A stretch of DNA of 64,000 nt, taken from the NCBI GenBank assembly GCA_947034885.2, contig OX344755.2, positions 64,501 to 128,500 on the forward strand, written 5' to 3'. Both the position numbers and the translations under genes were made by a program. Of the stretch, positions 11,833 to 24,769 are shown in pieces. The notes under the pieces were generated by a model, which was not told where the DNA came from, searched no databases, and saw only the letters and a list, made by a program, of their open reading frames with translations. Source of the stretch: Thuidium tamariscinum. Lineage: Eukaryota; Streptophyta; Bryopsida; Hypnales; Thuidiaceae. The stretch's first letter is position 1. Each line of letters opens with the position of its first letter.

Positions 11833-12561
11833 GGGTGATTGCAAGAAACACTTGTATTATTTGTTGCGTTTTCAACAATCCTCATGATTTTTTTAGAGTA
11901 CTTTAAAATTAGAAAACTAATTTTTTTTAAATTTAAAAAACATGATTAATGTATAACCTCTAAAATGAAGGTTTTCACCAAAGGAAATGGATAGAAAAAT
12001 TCTCTAAGTAGGAGAACTTGAAAAGGGCCAAATCTCAAGAAAATAGATACTTTGATTCAAAAATTAATTAAAAATAGTATAAATAAGTAAATACAAAAAA
12101 TAAAAATTGTACATTTGTAAAAACTTTATGGAGATGGTCAATCTCAAGAAAATCCATGAAAATAATATTTTATATGTTTCAAAATGTAAGCAGAAAGAAG
12201 CTCACTTTGTAGACTTCTATACTACATAGAATTAACTATTTTTAAAATTCCTTCAATAGAAAGTTGTATTTCTATAATAGAAATAAGTCTACAAAATTTT
12301 ACAATGTAACTTTTCAAAAAGGTACTCAATAGTACTAGAAACCTCCAAATTGGTAAGTGTGACATACATTTCAAGCCTAGTTTTGGACAATAAATTATTT
12401 TTGAAAATTACCAAAAAATCAAGGAAATTTTATGATAGTCATCAGTATCTTTTCTATAAATTTTAAATCATTTTGTGTTAAAGCACAAAATTTATGGCCA
12501 AAAAACTTATTAGCACACAAGTTTTGACACAAAATAGGACAATTGTTTCTTGCAATTGCCC
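11833..12561. mobile_element. 729-bp MITE-like element, ends GGGTGATTGCAAGAAACA
   Basis: The left end is GGGTGATTGCAAGAAACACT; the right end reads, on the minus strand, GGGCAATTGCAAGAAACAAT. The flanks carry an 8-bp direct repeat ACAAACAA (11825-11832 and 12562-12569). Because that octamer is itself two ACAA units, a 4-bp TSD cannot be excluded. It has no ORF and the interior is AT-rich. A second element with the same ends and length lies at 23158-23885. Superfamily is uncertain: an 8-bp TSD would favour hAT. Confidence 0.7.
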
Positions 12562-12569
12562 ACAAACAA

Positions 12570-15500
12570 AACAACTATCTTAAGGTATAGATTCTTCAAT
12601 CAATCATCAATGACCTATATTTGATGAATCCCAGTAGTAGTCCATGTCATTTTGTAAATCCTTTAATGTTTTTTAAACTATTGTCGTGTGCTAATGCTCC
12701 TTGTTCTTTACTCTTCTATGCCCCTTGTCCTCCCTTATCTTCTTTTGTGATCCCTTGTTCTCATTTGCGCTTCTTCATCCTTAATTGTACTCTTTATAAT
12801 TTGCCCTTGTTTCTCAGACTTTGCCTTTGTTTCTCAATCTCTTACTCTTGATGCTTCTATATTTGTATTTAAAAGTTTTAATTCTTTGTTTGTTATTAGT
12901 AATAAAACTGAGGATCCCAAGAATAATATAATGGAAAGAGTAACAATAAGTAGCATGAAATTAAAAAAATTAGAAACCTCATTCAAATTCAACTTGTTAT
13001 GCATTCATTATAAATAGAAAGTACACTATGTATTTTCAAGAAGATTAAAATTGTTTTGATTTAAAGTCTTCTTTGACATGTTCGAAAATGAATTCAAAAA
13101 CTAAATTTCACTTCAATTTCTTGTAAAAAGCTCTTTCCTACCACTTTTACTACTTTCAAAATTGTATTATTGAAATATGATTTAAAATAAAATATTAAAT
13201 TTAAATTTAAATTTAAATTTCATTTGTTCTAATTTCATCAAATTTTATGAAGATAAATTTGTGATTGTGAATCAATTATTATACTTACTAAAATAATTCA
13301 AGGTCACTTAAACAAAATATTAAACTTTCTACAGTAGGCCAACAAAATTCATTGAATATCATTCATATAGTAGTAAAAATAGTAAATTTTTGGTTTATTA
13401 AGTTTACCACAAAATCCATGCCCATATTCATGTATGAAAAGTTGATTGATGTAAACATTTCTTTGCACATGTGAGCCATATATATATGTTTCTTACAATT
13501 CTCTTATTTCATTACCTCACCTATCATACAAATTGATGATGCAATTTCTAACAATTTGATTTTGAAATATACCTTCAATATGTTTTTATTGTTTTTTACT
13601 ATTATATTCATTAAATTCCTAAAATATTAATTGATAATAAATGTTCTATCAAAAAAATTATTCACTACAAGTCTATGTAAATATTTTTTTGATATTATAG
13701 AATACCTTATTAGATCGAAATTGAGGATAGTCCTCCGAACTACCTTTCATTTGTATTGCTACATGATACCTTATTACCTCACATTATTTTACAATTCATC
13801 TTAACTCTTAAGACACCTTAAAGTTATTTAAGGCATACTTAAGATGTTGATTTATTACACTTAATTGTATTAATTAGTTTTACGATTATTTCATGATCTT
13901 GAACCTATTTAAGGACTTCCTTTGTACTTAGGTCACATACTATAATTGATTTAAAAAAAATCCAAGCCATTAAGAAAGCTATAATATTGAATTTTTTTGA
14001 AAAAATTGTAATTTTTATTTAACATTATTAAATATGAGATGTGATATTTGAGAAGAAAATATTTCTTCTACACTCTAAAATTATACCAAATTGAAATCCA
14101 TTACATGTTTGAAGTTATTTTTAGGCTTTCTTATCTACTTTCATTGCCTATTATGCATATTTTTGTACAAACCGTCTTTCAATGTCAATGAGAGTTGGCA
14201 TTTAAAATTTTAATGTCCCTCAATTTGAAATCTTCATATTTTGGAGTATTAAGAAGATACAAATTGAAACCAAAAATTCAGCATATACATATAATAACTA
14301 AAAAGCTTTAATTCTACTTTGCTTGTTGACTTGTTAGTCCATGTTATTTGTTATATCATCTTCTATATTTCCATTTTATTATTTCAATAAATTATTATAA
14401 GTTAAATATTGCAACAAAGTGTATTCAAATAAGACAAAAAAATCACACGTTTATACCTAAATCATTATGATTATTAGCATTTGAATTCAAATTTTTATGT
14501 CTTTTTTATAAAAATACCAATGTATGAAACAAAAAGTTGAAATAAAGACATACAATGATAAGGATTAAAGATTACAAGCAATGAAAAATGAAAAATGATC
14601 CAATATATTTAATTCAAATAAATGATGGCAACAAAGTACAATGAAAATACAATGAAAACAACAATGAATGAGTGAGTAGAAGATGAATAATGCAAGAATA
14701 TGAACGTGAAGGGAAACCTAGCCAAGAAAAGTTGCCTAGAGTGTTTAAGGTCTGTTCTTTTCATTATTGAACGTTGCAACTCTTGGATATGAAGAGATAT
14801 GAAGAAACCTAGTAAAACAAAAAATATATATTTTTGTACATAAATCCTATATTTGTTGAGCTTAATTAAATTATATTCATGTCTAAACATTATCATATAT
14901 ATTGGGTATCTATTGTTTAATTCTCCTTTGGCGCTCCATGTTGGTGTTGGCTCTAACTGTTGTTATAGGAGATCGTTGAAGGGATTTCAGTTATATATTA
15001 TTATTATATTTTAAATAATGTCATTGTAGATCAAGTACTATAGGTTAACTTTAAATAGAACAAAACTAAGATAATAGGCATAAAACTTCTTGTAATTTTT
15101 GCGAGTAGATCATGAAACATATAGGATTTATAAATATGAAATCCATTGTAGATGTACTTATTCTAAATTTTATCATATAATAAAAGACTCAACTTTAGAA
15201 TATAGTAGTGCAATTTTCTTCTCATGGAGGTTGAATTATTTATACAAAAATTTATAAGAGATTCAAGTTTGAAACAAGAATAATAAAATATAATCCTAAC
15301 TAGAATTTGCTACTTGCATCTTTGATTGTATACTTCTCTCAAATTATCTCATTTTTAAGTATTGAAAACTAAGAGTATTCTTTGGATATCCTTTCTTCTT
15401 CAATTACTTATTGAGTTTTTGTTGTTGAGGCTCCATACATGCATTTTCTTCACTTTCTAACAATGCATATTCTACATATTTAGAAATAAATTCAATTACA

Positions 15501-16880
15501 CTACTACAATTAAGGGCTTGCTTGACCAAATTAGTCTATAACAATGTTGCTTTAGTCAAGTTTTGTTAAGTTTCTTACAAAGTCTTGCAACTATGCCAAG
15601 CTTGTGGCACCGATGCTTTCCAAATAAATAAGCTACTAGGACATGACACAATGTAAAGCTCAAGATGCAAAGAAACAATCATATTGGCTATCATAGACTA
15701 TTCATCTAACTATGTTCATCTATGAATTAAATTGCATACTTGGATATACTCTTTAGTTTATACAAGTATTTGTAAATAAGGATTTTAAAATAGTTTGAAA
15801 TAAATATTCAGTTAATAGAAAATTTCCTCAAATAAAACCTTAATTAAATTGTAAATTTTTAATCAATTCATTGTTGTAATTAAATGCAGCAATGAAATTT
15901 CTTGGAATCTCATTTTGAAATAGTTGTAGTAAGATATTAAATGCAATTTTGTATTAAGTACATACACAATTTTGTATTAGTAGTCTATTTTTGTTGTATA
16001 TTTTTATACATGGAATGTATAGCGTTGCAACTACAATCCAAAATTTGATGTATATTCATAAAGAATTGGTGTATATACTACTTTCCCCCTTAAAGATCCA
16101 AACACTATTTTTTATGCAATGAAGTGATTTTTAATAGCTTATTACAAACAAATTTTTCATTTTATTTCTTTAATTCTTTATGGACCATTGTCCCCTTAAA
16201 GAATGAGATGCATTTTAGACAGGTTCCTATAACTTCAATTTTTGATGAAACTTTTTAAAACTCCCTCACAAGATTTTTAAAATTTTTTATTAAATTTTAT
16301 TTCAATTAATGCTCAACAACAAAAGTTATACCACAAAAAATCTCAATTTTACATTTAGCAGGTAGCAAATTCTTTTTGCATAAAGTCAATTAAAATTCAA
16401 TTTTTTTTTCAAATAATATTTTCATGTCTACATATAAAGATTCGATTCATTTGGACTAGTAATGAGAAAGTTATGGACAATCTTGTGTTTTTAGCAATCT
16501 AAATGTCTTCTTAAAAAAATAATTTACAAGATTTATTTCTAAATGCAATTTTGACAATTTTTCAAATAAAGTTCTTAGACAAGGTTACGTTTATTCACTA
16601 GAGCAATCTTGCCACTAGGATTTTTGTGTTTCAATCCCATCTTAGAGCTATTAAACATTTAGTTTTTCTTTCAATCTTGAACCTACTTATACTAAACACT
16701 TTTTTTTAAAGGATCCTATTCAACTATTCAAGTGTGTTTTTTATTCTTCTTCCCTATACATGGCTATCAAAGTCATCTAAATTTGCACATTAGTTCAAAA
16801 GAATTTGTTTTTCTAACGTATAATGCTTGTATCTTTCAATCTATATAGTCAAACTTCATGAAATTCTTACTACATAAATC
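12570..16880. other. AT-rich intergenic DNA without genes
   Basis: The longest gene-free tract. No ORF with recognisable features and no RNA gene was seen. A short (TTTAAA)n run lies at about 13197-13217. Positions 16200-16500 resemble 20960-21330 and 3480-3850 in short motifs (TTTGGACTAGTAATGAGAAAGTTATG type). The 95-codon minus-strand open frame at 14609-14896 is of low complexity and is not called. Confidence 0.5.
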
Positions 16881-19200
16881 CTATAGCCCCCCAGCCTGTG
16901 AAATTTGATTAAAAGCGTGAACATGGCAGAGCTTTGAACCTAGGTGAACCTTTCTATCAAACTAAAAACTAAAAGTTAAGTTGTAATCTTTGAAAGACCA
17001 TTTGAAATCAAGCCCAAAAGCTAAAGTTTGAGGAAGTTAGCCAATTATTCCATAAAATCATTTGATTACAAGTGTACTTGGATAGGTGAAGATTTAATAG
17101 GCTTTAGAAATTTTCAAATCAAAGGATAAGCTATCATTTTCTTTTCTCTCTCCAAAATAGGTGGAAATTCTCTCTTCTTTTTTGCTTTAAATTTCCCTTT
17201 GATTAGATAGATTTAGTAGTTTACAAAAACCTTGAAAATCCCAAAAATATTCGATTGATTGATAGTTTGTCCCTTTAGTTCCATTAAAATTTAGTTGATT
17301 TAGCCTATTCTACTTACGTTTAGTTTTAGTTTGTTGGAATAGGAAAAAACCCAAATACCAAAAAATCAAATTTAGATTGTCATGCCAACTAGTTGGCATG
17401 TCCCAAAGGAGTCAGTCAACTAGACCATTTCAATACCCCCGTCGAAACGGACACAAGCTGCAGACAAACCAACTAAGGCCGCGGATGGACAGAGCCTCGG
17501 CCAATAGCACCTTGCCACGTGGTGCTATTACAGTGGCCACCAGCCAGGGTGAGTTAGGTCTATGGAGTTCTGCAATCTAGGAGTCTAGGGAGTCACATTA
17601 AAGAGTTTAAACTCACAACCTATTTCAAAGTTCAAATAATCATCTAGGTAAATAATCCACCATTAATCATTTGAATTAAAACTCCATATTGATAATTGAT
17701 ACTACAAAAATTGGATTTTTGACCAAATTCAAAAGGATTGGAAGTGGAATCTACAACCCATAACTTTGATTTTGCATCAAAAATCTAACATTTGTAGCAT
17801 CAAATATTCTCCACAACCTAGTTTCTTCACTCAAACCTCCATAGCCAACTCTCACTCCAACATTGCAAACTTCAAATGCAAAAATGAGAAGGGAGAAAGG
17901 AATTAGGAAGGAATAAGGTTACGGGAAAGAGGCCCACGTGAAGGAATTAACATTAAAAAACTAATTTATAAAGAATATCACTATTGGATTTGGTTCTTTA
18001 TTCTTTGGCTTTGACCTTTGACATTTGACATTAAAAAACTAATTTCTGTAGAATCTGAGTATTGAAATTTGTTCTCATTTTTTGGGTTTGTTCTTCATTT
18101 TTTGGTAGTTAGTTATTAATTAGATTCTTAGAAGATTTGAATTTTGTTAGTTTTGTTTATTAGGCCTAATAAGCCAAAAGAAAAAAAACAAAATTAACAA
18201 CCAATTTCTTTAAGAATTTGGAGAAAATTAAAATTAATTAGATTTGATTAGATTTGATTGAAATTTAATATTCAAAGGTTCTAAATTAATTGGTTGTCAT
18301 TAGCTGTTTTGGCCAAATAGGCAAAAAAAAAGGACAACTAATTATTTAGAGTTAAAGAAATTAAATTTAAAAAAAATTTAGATTAGATTTATTCCTACAT
18401 TAGATTAAATTTATTTTGCTTAGGATTTTATTTAGAATCAATTTGTTCTACTTTTAGTGGATTTAACTACTTTTGCGATGTTTCAATAATTACCAAGGGA
18501 TAGGAATTAATCAAGAACATGTAAAATAGTTAAACCACATAACATTTGGTGCATTTTGAATTAAGAATTTACCTTTTATCAATAAATTGAGGATTTTGTC
18601 AAGAATTAGCTAAATCGATGCACAAGAAGAATTTAACAGAGAGATTGCCAGAGAGTATGTTCACATGATGATGTTTGATGATGGGACCATCGAGATTTAC
18701 GCTAAGTAGGTATGTTGACTTTATTTGATTTTTATTCTCTTTATTTTGTTGTTCAATCTTATCTTACCAAGTTCTTAAAATTAGTTAGAATAAGTAAATT
18801 AGATTTTTTTTATTTTAGATCATTTAGAAAACCCTAGAATTAGATAAAATAAAATAGTTTATTGCTAAATTAAGATTTAGACTTAGGAATTCATTCAAAA
18901 TCCTTAAACTGCTAACAATCATCACGATTAGTGAAATTCGTGATTTCTAGAATCAAAAAGACGTTATTAAAGAGTTCATTTCTTAGAAGGCATTCTTTAG
19001 AAATACTTAGGAGATTTATAGTTTACTTTGGCCATAGAACCCGTGTGCTAGGTTTTTACTTTAGATGGAGCTAAGAACACTCACATCAAGATATTCATCA
19101 TCTCTCATTTTATCATAGTTATACAACTAGTGCAAGTACCAAAACAATTCAAAGTTCAAGTTTCCTCTACCAACTTAGTGTTAACCTCACGATCAACTTC
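16880..19200 (+). mobile_element. LTR-like repeat, unit D1 (plus strand)
   Basis: It begins near 16925 with GGCAGAGCTTTGAACCTAGG, matching the GGCGG(A/C)...GCTTTGAACC block of copies B and C on their minus strand. It then runs into a D segment from about 17640 that matches the minus strand of 34577-35970. Shared blocks include AGAAGGGAGAAAGGAATTAGG, TTAGGCCTAATAAGCC and AGAACCCGTGTG. D1 is followed directly by a second D segment (D2), shifted by about 1.3 kb. The unit carries the conserved peptide segment described separately. Confidence 0.45.
18620..18709 (+). pseudogene. Conserved 30-residue peptide segment, D1 copy
   Basis: In frame this reads EEFNREIAREYVHMMMFDDG followed by TIEIYAK and a stop. 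The D2 copy (19918-20010) and the reverse-strand copy (34950-35045) encode nearly the same residues although the flanking DNA has diverged. Several differences are at third positions (GAT/GAC, TAC/TAT). Here the ATG is not in frame and a TAG sits where the third copy has Glu, so this copy is dead. The coding part stops at an AG|GTATGT motif that looks like a splice donor. Confidence 0.5.
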
Positions 19201-20420
19201 CTCCCAAATGAATGACAAAACGTTGGGAACCATCGAACAAGCCTTTTAGCCAAAGAATAGAATAAAGGATTTGCAGTGGGCCAAAGAATAATCACATTTA
19301 ATAACCTCTTTGATTTGATTTCATTACTATTTCCATTAAACACTATTTAATCATTTTTTAATTATTCTTTGGAACTAGTGCTTGGCTTTTAGATGATTTT
19401 GTTTTATTAGGCCTAATGAACCAAATAGAATGAGACAAAAATGCCAACTAATTCTTAATATTATTAAAAAATTCACCAAAAACCTTAGATTTGATTTAGA
19501 TTTGATTAGAATATTTTATTTTAATTTTCCTGTAGTTTGTTTTATTTGGGTTAATAATCCAAATAGAACAAGACAAAATACTAACTATTTCATTCAAAAA
19601 AATTAAAATATAAATTAAAAACTAGAATTGATTAGATTAGTTTGTGACTTGTTTTATTTGGCCAATTAAGCCAAAAAAAAGAAGACAACCAATTATTTAG
19701 AATTAAGAAAAAATTAATAATTCTTTAGATTTAGATTAGATTTGTTTTATTTTTAGTGTATTTTAATGATTTTGTGGTATTTCAATAATTATCAAGATTT
19801 ATGAATTAATCAAAAATAAGCAAAATAGTTAAAATTCCTTTAGTTCATTAGTGCATTTTGAATTAGGAAAATTATCCACTTATCAATAAATTGGGAAATT
19901 TATTATGGATTAGCAAGATGGATGGTCATGAGGAGTTTAATAGAGAGATCATTGGAGGGTATGTTCATGTGATGATGTTTGACGATGTAACCATGGAGAT
20001 TTATGCTTAGGAGGTATATCGACTTTATTTGATTTTTATTCTCCTTATTTTTCTATTTAGCTTTATCTTGCTAAGTTCTTAGGAAATTTAGAATAATTAG
20101 ATTTAGATTTTTACTTTAAACCATTACCTAAAAATTAAATAGAATAGAATAGTCATTTCCAATATTGAAACCTAAAATTAGGAGGGTTATTCAAAGTCCT
20201 TAAACTACTAACAATTTCTACAATCAGTGGTTTTCAATGACTTCATAGGAGTAGAAAAACAATACTAAAAGAATTAATTGCTTGGAAGGCACTCTTTTGA
20301 ACACTTAAGAGTTTTATTAACTATTTGGCTATAGAACCCGTGTGCTACATTCTAACTTACAAATGGAGTTAGAATCGTCTATAGATGCTTTCACCTTTTT
20401 TAGCGTAAACTTGTTATAAA
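19200..20420 (+). mobile_element. LTR-like repeat, unit D2 (tandem to D1)
   Basis: A second D segment in the same orientation as D1. It has matching landmarks about 1.25-1.35 kb downstream (TTAGGCCTAAT near 19410, CCAAAAAAAAGAAGACAACC near 19671, AGAACCCGTGTGCTA near 20335). The divergence suggests an old tandem duplication or two old LTR-like remnants side by side. Confidence 0.45.
19918..20010 (+). pseudogene. Conserved 30-residue peptide segment, D2 copy
   Basis: This opens with ATG and reads MDGHEEFNREIIGGYVHVMM, then FDDVTMEIYA and a TAG, followed by GAGGTATAT, a potential splice donor. The ATG aligns with the ATG of the copy at 34950-35045, which supports that start. Confidence 0.5.
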
Positions 20421-22600
20421 AAAAATTTATTTTATTTTTTCATGTCATGGCAATGTTAGGAAATCATATAGTCATGTTTGAAAATGTTGTGACTACTTTA
20501 AGTGATAAGATGACCATTATGAAAACTCTTTTTGTAGATTTGGGGTAGTTTATAGATTGTTTTGTACCAATTGGGGAGCATATTTCAAAAATTTATAAAA
20601 ATTTCATACTTTATCAAAAAAACAAAATTTCAATTGTTCTCATCATTTTTCACATTTGTCTTTGTATGAAAAAATTGAATCTTTTTGTGAATTGCACCAA
20701 GTTAGAATGTTGGATCACTCATTTTACTTGTCATAGGTTAGTTTACTTTAGTTCTTTATTAGTCAACTGTCAATAAAGCCATTACTATGAAAAGGACTCC
20801 AAGGAGTTTTATTGTAGGTCTAAGTTAGAGGTGATTACCTCTAAAGGACCAAAGAACTCCTACTTTGAGCTTTTGAGAACCTTGGCAAGCTCTTGACTTG
20901 GAAACTTGACTTTATGATTTTGAATTTTTGCATGAATTTTGTAGGATGGATGCTACCTGTTATAATCTACATATGAATCTTTATTTCATGTCATTCCAAT
21001 AATTATTACAAAAGTTAGAACATTTAAAAAAATATCAAATTGAGCACTAAAAAATAGTTTTCTAAAAATGAAATTTTTTTGTTTTTATATTGTATAGATT
21101 GATACCTACTGTCAAAAAATTGAACCATTCAATTCCAATTAATGAAGGAAAAGTTATGACGAGTTTTAGTTTGCGGGTAGTGAAGGTTGAAAAAACATAT
21201 AAAGTCATTTTTTACTCTCAGTTTTGAAAAAATTTAAGTTATAAGAAAATACAAAGATTACTAGTTGTTTATTAGAATAATTTTACCATTGGGATAAAAA
21301 ATCTCAAATTTCCAAAAATTATTAGCATATTAGTTTTATCTTTAAGTGAATTTTTTATGTATGTTTTCAACCTATTTTCCAATATATTGATTAAAGTGTA
21401 CAAGTTAAAGGACATAATTATATGTTTTTCACTAAAAATATTGAAAGACAAAACTTCATCTTTTGAAAGAGTTAGAAAAATCTACATTTTGAAGTTTAGG
21501 CATGTTGAACTTGCAATTGGTGAAGATATTCATTCTAAAATTTTGGGACAATGTACTTGAGCAAGTTAACCAAAGGATTCTCTAGTTGAAATTGTCAAAA
21601 TAAATACTAATGAAGATTTTAACCTTATTTAGAGGGTGAGTATTTAGAAGTAGTTTTGGGATTGTAAATGCATTGGTCCTTTAGAGGTTAAGAAATATGG
21701 TGCAAGTCCTAACTTTAAACTTGAAGAAGAAGAAGAAGAATGTTGGTCATTTGACTAGCATGAATAAAGAGTCCGTTGGAGATAGTTCTACTATCTAAGC
21801 CATGTTGACTTAGTTAGCAAGTGCTTTGAACTTAAACTAAAATTTAACACTGATTTCCTAATTCCAAATGCCATTAACTCCTAAATGCCCAAGGCCTTTT
21901 TTGAGCTTCTAGGAATTTGCTCTAAAGTGAACAAAAAGTCAACTTGATGATGAGCATTATTAAAAAAAATTTGAAATATACGTGTACAAATTCAAACTAG
22001 ACATGTTAGAGGTCATTTAGGCCAAGAAACACTAATAAATTGAAGATTATAATGTTTGATTATGAAGGTGTTAAAATTGCAAAAGTGATGTGAAGTCTTT
22101 CAATACTCTTTTCACAAGTCAAATTTAAAAAGTTGGTGACTAAAAAAACATAAGGTGAAAGGGCCTAACATGTATAACCCTAATTAGTTTATGGCTTCTC
22201 AAAATCTACTCTACAATTTTTGAAATGAATTTCTAATGTGGTTTTTTTTTCAAGGTCTAGTGCATTTGAGGCTCATTTCTAAGAGCCCTCAACATTAGAG
22301 AAAGTCAAGATTGCAATGGATATGCACAAAATCTTGAATAGAAAAACCATAATCAATCATTCTCAAGATTGGCTTTTGATGCTTACAGTAGACTTTGAAA
22401 AGAATTTTCCAAAAATACAGACCACCAAAAGTAACAACTTGGTTAGATTTTCTTTTAACTTCATTCGAAGTTTTGCAAACACCAGATTTTGGTGCCTTGG
22501 GTAATTAGGGGTTAACTTCCCCAACATCACCTTTGTAAATGAAGGGCAACATGGTGAGCATTTCATATGCCACGAGAATTTTGCACAGCTATTTCAGCCT
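20420..22600. other. AT-rich intergenic DNA without genes
   Basis: No recognisable gene. Positions 20960-21330 share the AAAGTTATGACGAGTTTTAG-type motif with other AT-rich repeats in the window. Open frames at 21357 and 22316 are short and have no recognisable features. Confidence 0.45.
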
Positions 22601-22990
22601 TTGCACATATTGAGCCCACGCACATGGCTAGGTTTAGGCCCGCCATCTTCTATCCGCCTGGCTAGGTGACGGATGGGCATTGGTGGGTCCGGAAAACTCA
22701 AGCAGTTGGCGCTAGTGCAGGCCAAGCCGCACGCACAAGGCGCAGTAGCCATGCCACGCCAGGCCACCCAGTTTTCCGGTGGGGTTCCGCCATATTCTTG
22801 CTCTACTCTAGGAAAACGAAGAGAGCTCCACTGGAAGAGTGCTGTGCGTTGTATTTTGAGCTGTGCTTGTATTTGAAAATATTTTATGGGTTTGAGGTAG
22901 TGGTGAAGACTGTAGGAGAGGAGGGAATCACAATATGGTCAACCAAACCTTCTTGGGTTTTTTTTCTTTCATAATTCATTGTTCTCTTGA
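22600..22990. other. GC-rich patch in AT-rich surroundings
   Basis: Positions 22600-22870 are clearly richer in GC than the neighbouring kilobases and contain overlapping open frames (22666-22974 and 22673-22876), neither with a recognisable motif. It may be a fragment of another mobile element. No gene is called. Confidence 0.3.
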
Positions 22991-23068
22991 CCTTCAAGCA
23001 ACGTAGACATCGTTTGTTGCCAGAAACTTCAATTCAAATTCATGGAGGTCACCCGATATGACATTTGC

Positions 23069-23157
23069 TACCCATTATTGTAGTCATGGTTTGGAGATAT
23101 CATTTTCTACGTCGCATATGGTGGGTTGAGCCGCGCTAATACATCCATCACGATGTT
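23069..23157 (+). pseudogene. PIF/Harbinger transposase, N-terminal fragment
   Basis: In the frame that continues past the MITE at 23158-23885, this stretch reads WRYHFLRRIWWVEPR, a stop, then YIHHDV. It is followed at 23886 by EEGDVWHTYPQ. A basic run RRxWWV(E/H)P before an acidic stretch is the usual start of plant Harbinger (DDE_Tnp_4) transposases. The in-frame TAA near 23138 shows decay. The true start codon is not resolved. Confidence 0.55.
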
Positions 23158-23885
23158 GGGTGATTGCAAGAAACACTTGTCCTTTTTTTTGTCCCCTTGA
23201 CCTTTAGGAGGTAGTTTTTTGCTCATAACTTTTTCATTTTTTGTTCATTTGACTTGAAACTTGAAACTTGAAATGAAGGTGCTTACAAAAGTTTTACACT
23301 TTTGGTAATTTTTTCAATTTTTTCAAAATTAGTTTACTATTTTTAAACTGCCCCCGATTGGGTGTCTACTTTGGCCATTTTGGGGGTTTTCAGTCCTATT
23401 TTTGACCCAAAAATGCAAATTTTGAGCTGTAAATTATCATGCAATGACCTCACCTAAATTCACACAAGACTACAAAGAGATTTTTTGAAAATACTATATT
23501 GTTCAACCTCCACATGTCGTCAAAGTGACTAACTTTGTGCAAGTGTAGAGAATAGAATTAATTTTTTCCAAAGATGAAATTTGTTGGAAAAGAAAGACCT
23601 TTACTTGGAAAAAAAAATCAAATTTTGAATTTTCATTTTTTGAATTTTTTTACTATTTTTACCAAATTAGTGAAAAAAGAGCTATTTTCATTGTATTTTC
23701 CATTGTCTATAATATTTAGAGAAAAAATTTCTTAGGTCTGAATTTCAAGAGACATAATATTCTCATTGCTCTTCAAATTACTCAAATTTTTTTCAATTTA
23801 AAAAAAAATTATTTCAAAGGGTCATAGGACTCATAGGACTCACTGATTTTGAGCCAAAACCGGTAAGTGTTTCTTGCGACGACCC
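23158..23885. mobile_element. 728-bp MITE-like element inside Harbinger gene
   Basis: The left end is GGGTGATTGCAAGAAACACT; the right end reads GGGTCGTCGCAAGAAACACT on the minus strand. The ends and the length match the element at 11833-12561. TGTT is present on both flanks (23154-23157 and 23886-23889). Deleting the element and one TGTT joins the two Harbinger transposase fragments in one frame, which fixes the boundaries. The interior is AT-rich and non-coding. Confidence 0.7.
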
Positions 23886-24071
23886 TGTTGAAGAAGGCGA
23901 TGTTTGGCACACTTATCCACAAATGCTAGATATGAGGTATTGGCAAACTTATCGCATGGATTTTTTAGCATTTGAGGCTTTAATTGACTTATTAACACCT
24001 TACTTGCATCCCACTGCGGTTACATTTGTGAGACTGCCGATCCCAGTTAGAAAACAAGTGAAGCTTGTTTT
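23886..24071 (+). pseudogene. PIF/Harbinger transposase, central fragment
   Basis: An open frame reads EEGDVWHTYPQMLDMRYWQT, then YRMDFLAFEALIDLLTPYLH, and ends RLPIPVRKQVKLVL. The F..L...L.P.L...(R/K)..IPV.KQ..L.LYRLAHG pattern is characteristic of Harbinger/HARBI1-like transposases. It breaks exactly at the left end of the 34-kb CACTA element and resumes at 58284 as YRLAHGVSCARMHNLYGCGE. Confidence 0.8.
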
Positions 24072-24420
24072 CACTAGTAAAAAAACAGGGTAATTGTAAC
24101 CACTAAAACAATGACTTATTGTCCACAATAACTAAATAGTGACTATAGCTGCTGATCTAGTGCAGAAATTGCCCGCATTTGTAGGTTCTATTATTTTGTA
24201 GTCATTTTCAGATAGCGCAGGGTGGAAATGGATGAGCACCCGGTCAAACAATAGCTTTGTGAGCAGCTTATCGTTGGAAATTTGTAGAAAAAGCCAGGTT
24301 GGAATGAACACAGTCATAGGCTAGTCATTTAGAAGCCATAGAAAAATGGTTTGGAGATGGTAATTACTGTCATATGACTTCATTTTCACTTGGTTGTGGA
24401 TTTGGGATAACATTTTTAAT
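24072..24420. repeat. CACTA left subterminal repeats
   Basis: Heptamers of the AATGACT/AGTCATT type occur near 24110, 24207, 24324 and 24376 (the last as TGACTT). They lie within about 300 bp of the terminus. In well-studied CACTA elements such motifs bind the TNPA-type protein. No confident gene is seen from here to about 27.8 kb. Confidence 0.6.
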
Positions 24421-24769
24421 TTTCAAATTTTTTTGGGTTTTGACACTTGGATGGATTAGGATTCAATCAAATGGATGCTTCAGATTGCTTCCTTTAGAAG
24501 GGGCTTAGATGAACAAATCAAATTATTTTTTTAAAAAGTAGTTGAGATGGATGGATCAGATTGACAAATGAAACTTCATCTTCACAACAAAATGATGGTT
24601 GAAGATTGCATCTCTAAATAATTGAACGGCTACCCTAAAATATGGCAGCTTTCCTTTGTAGTTAGGGTTTAGGCTAGACACCACCATTTTAGGTCATCTT
24701 CTTTTCCTCTTTCCTTCTTGGTCATGAACATCTTCTTCATTTTTTCCTCTTCGTCTAGAGGTTTTGTTT

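Noticed and set aside
22666-22974. 102-codon ORF in a GC-rich patch
   Set aside because: No recognisable motif, overlapped by another frame of similar length, and no support from a second copy.
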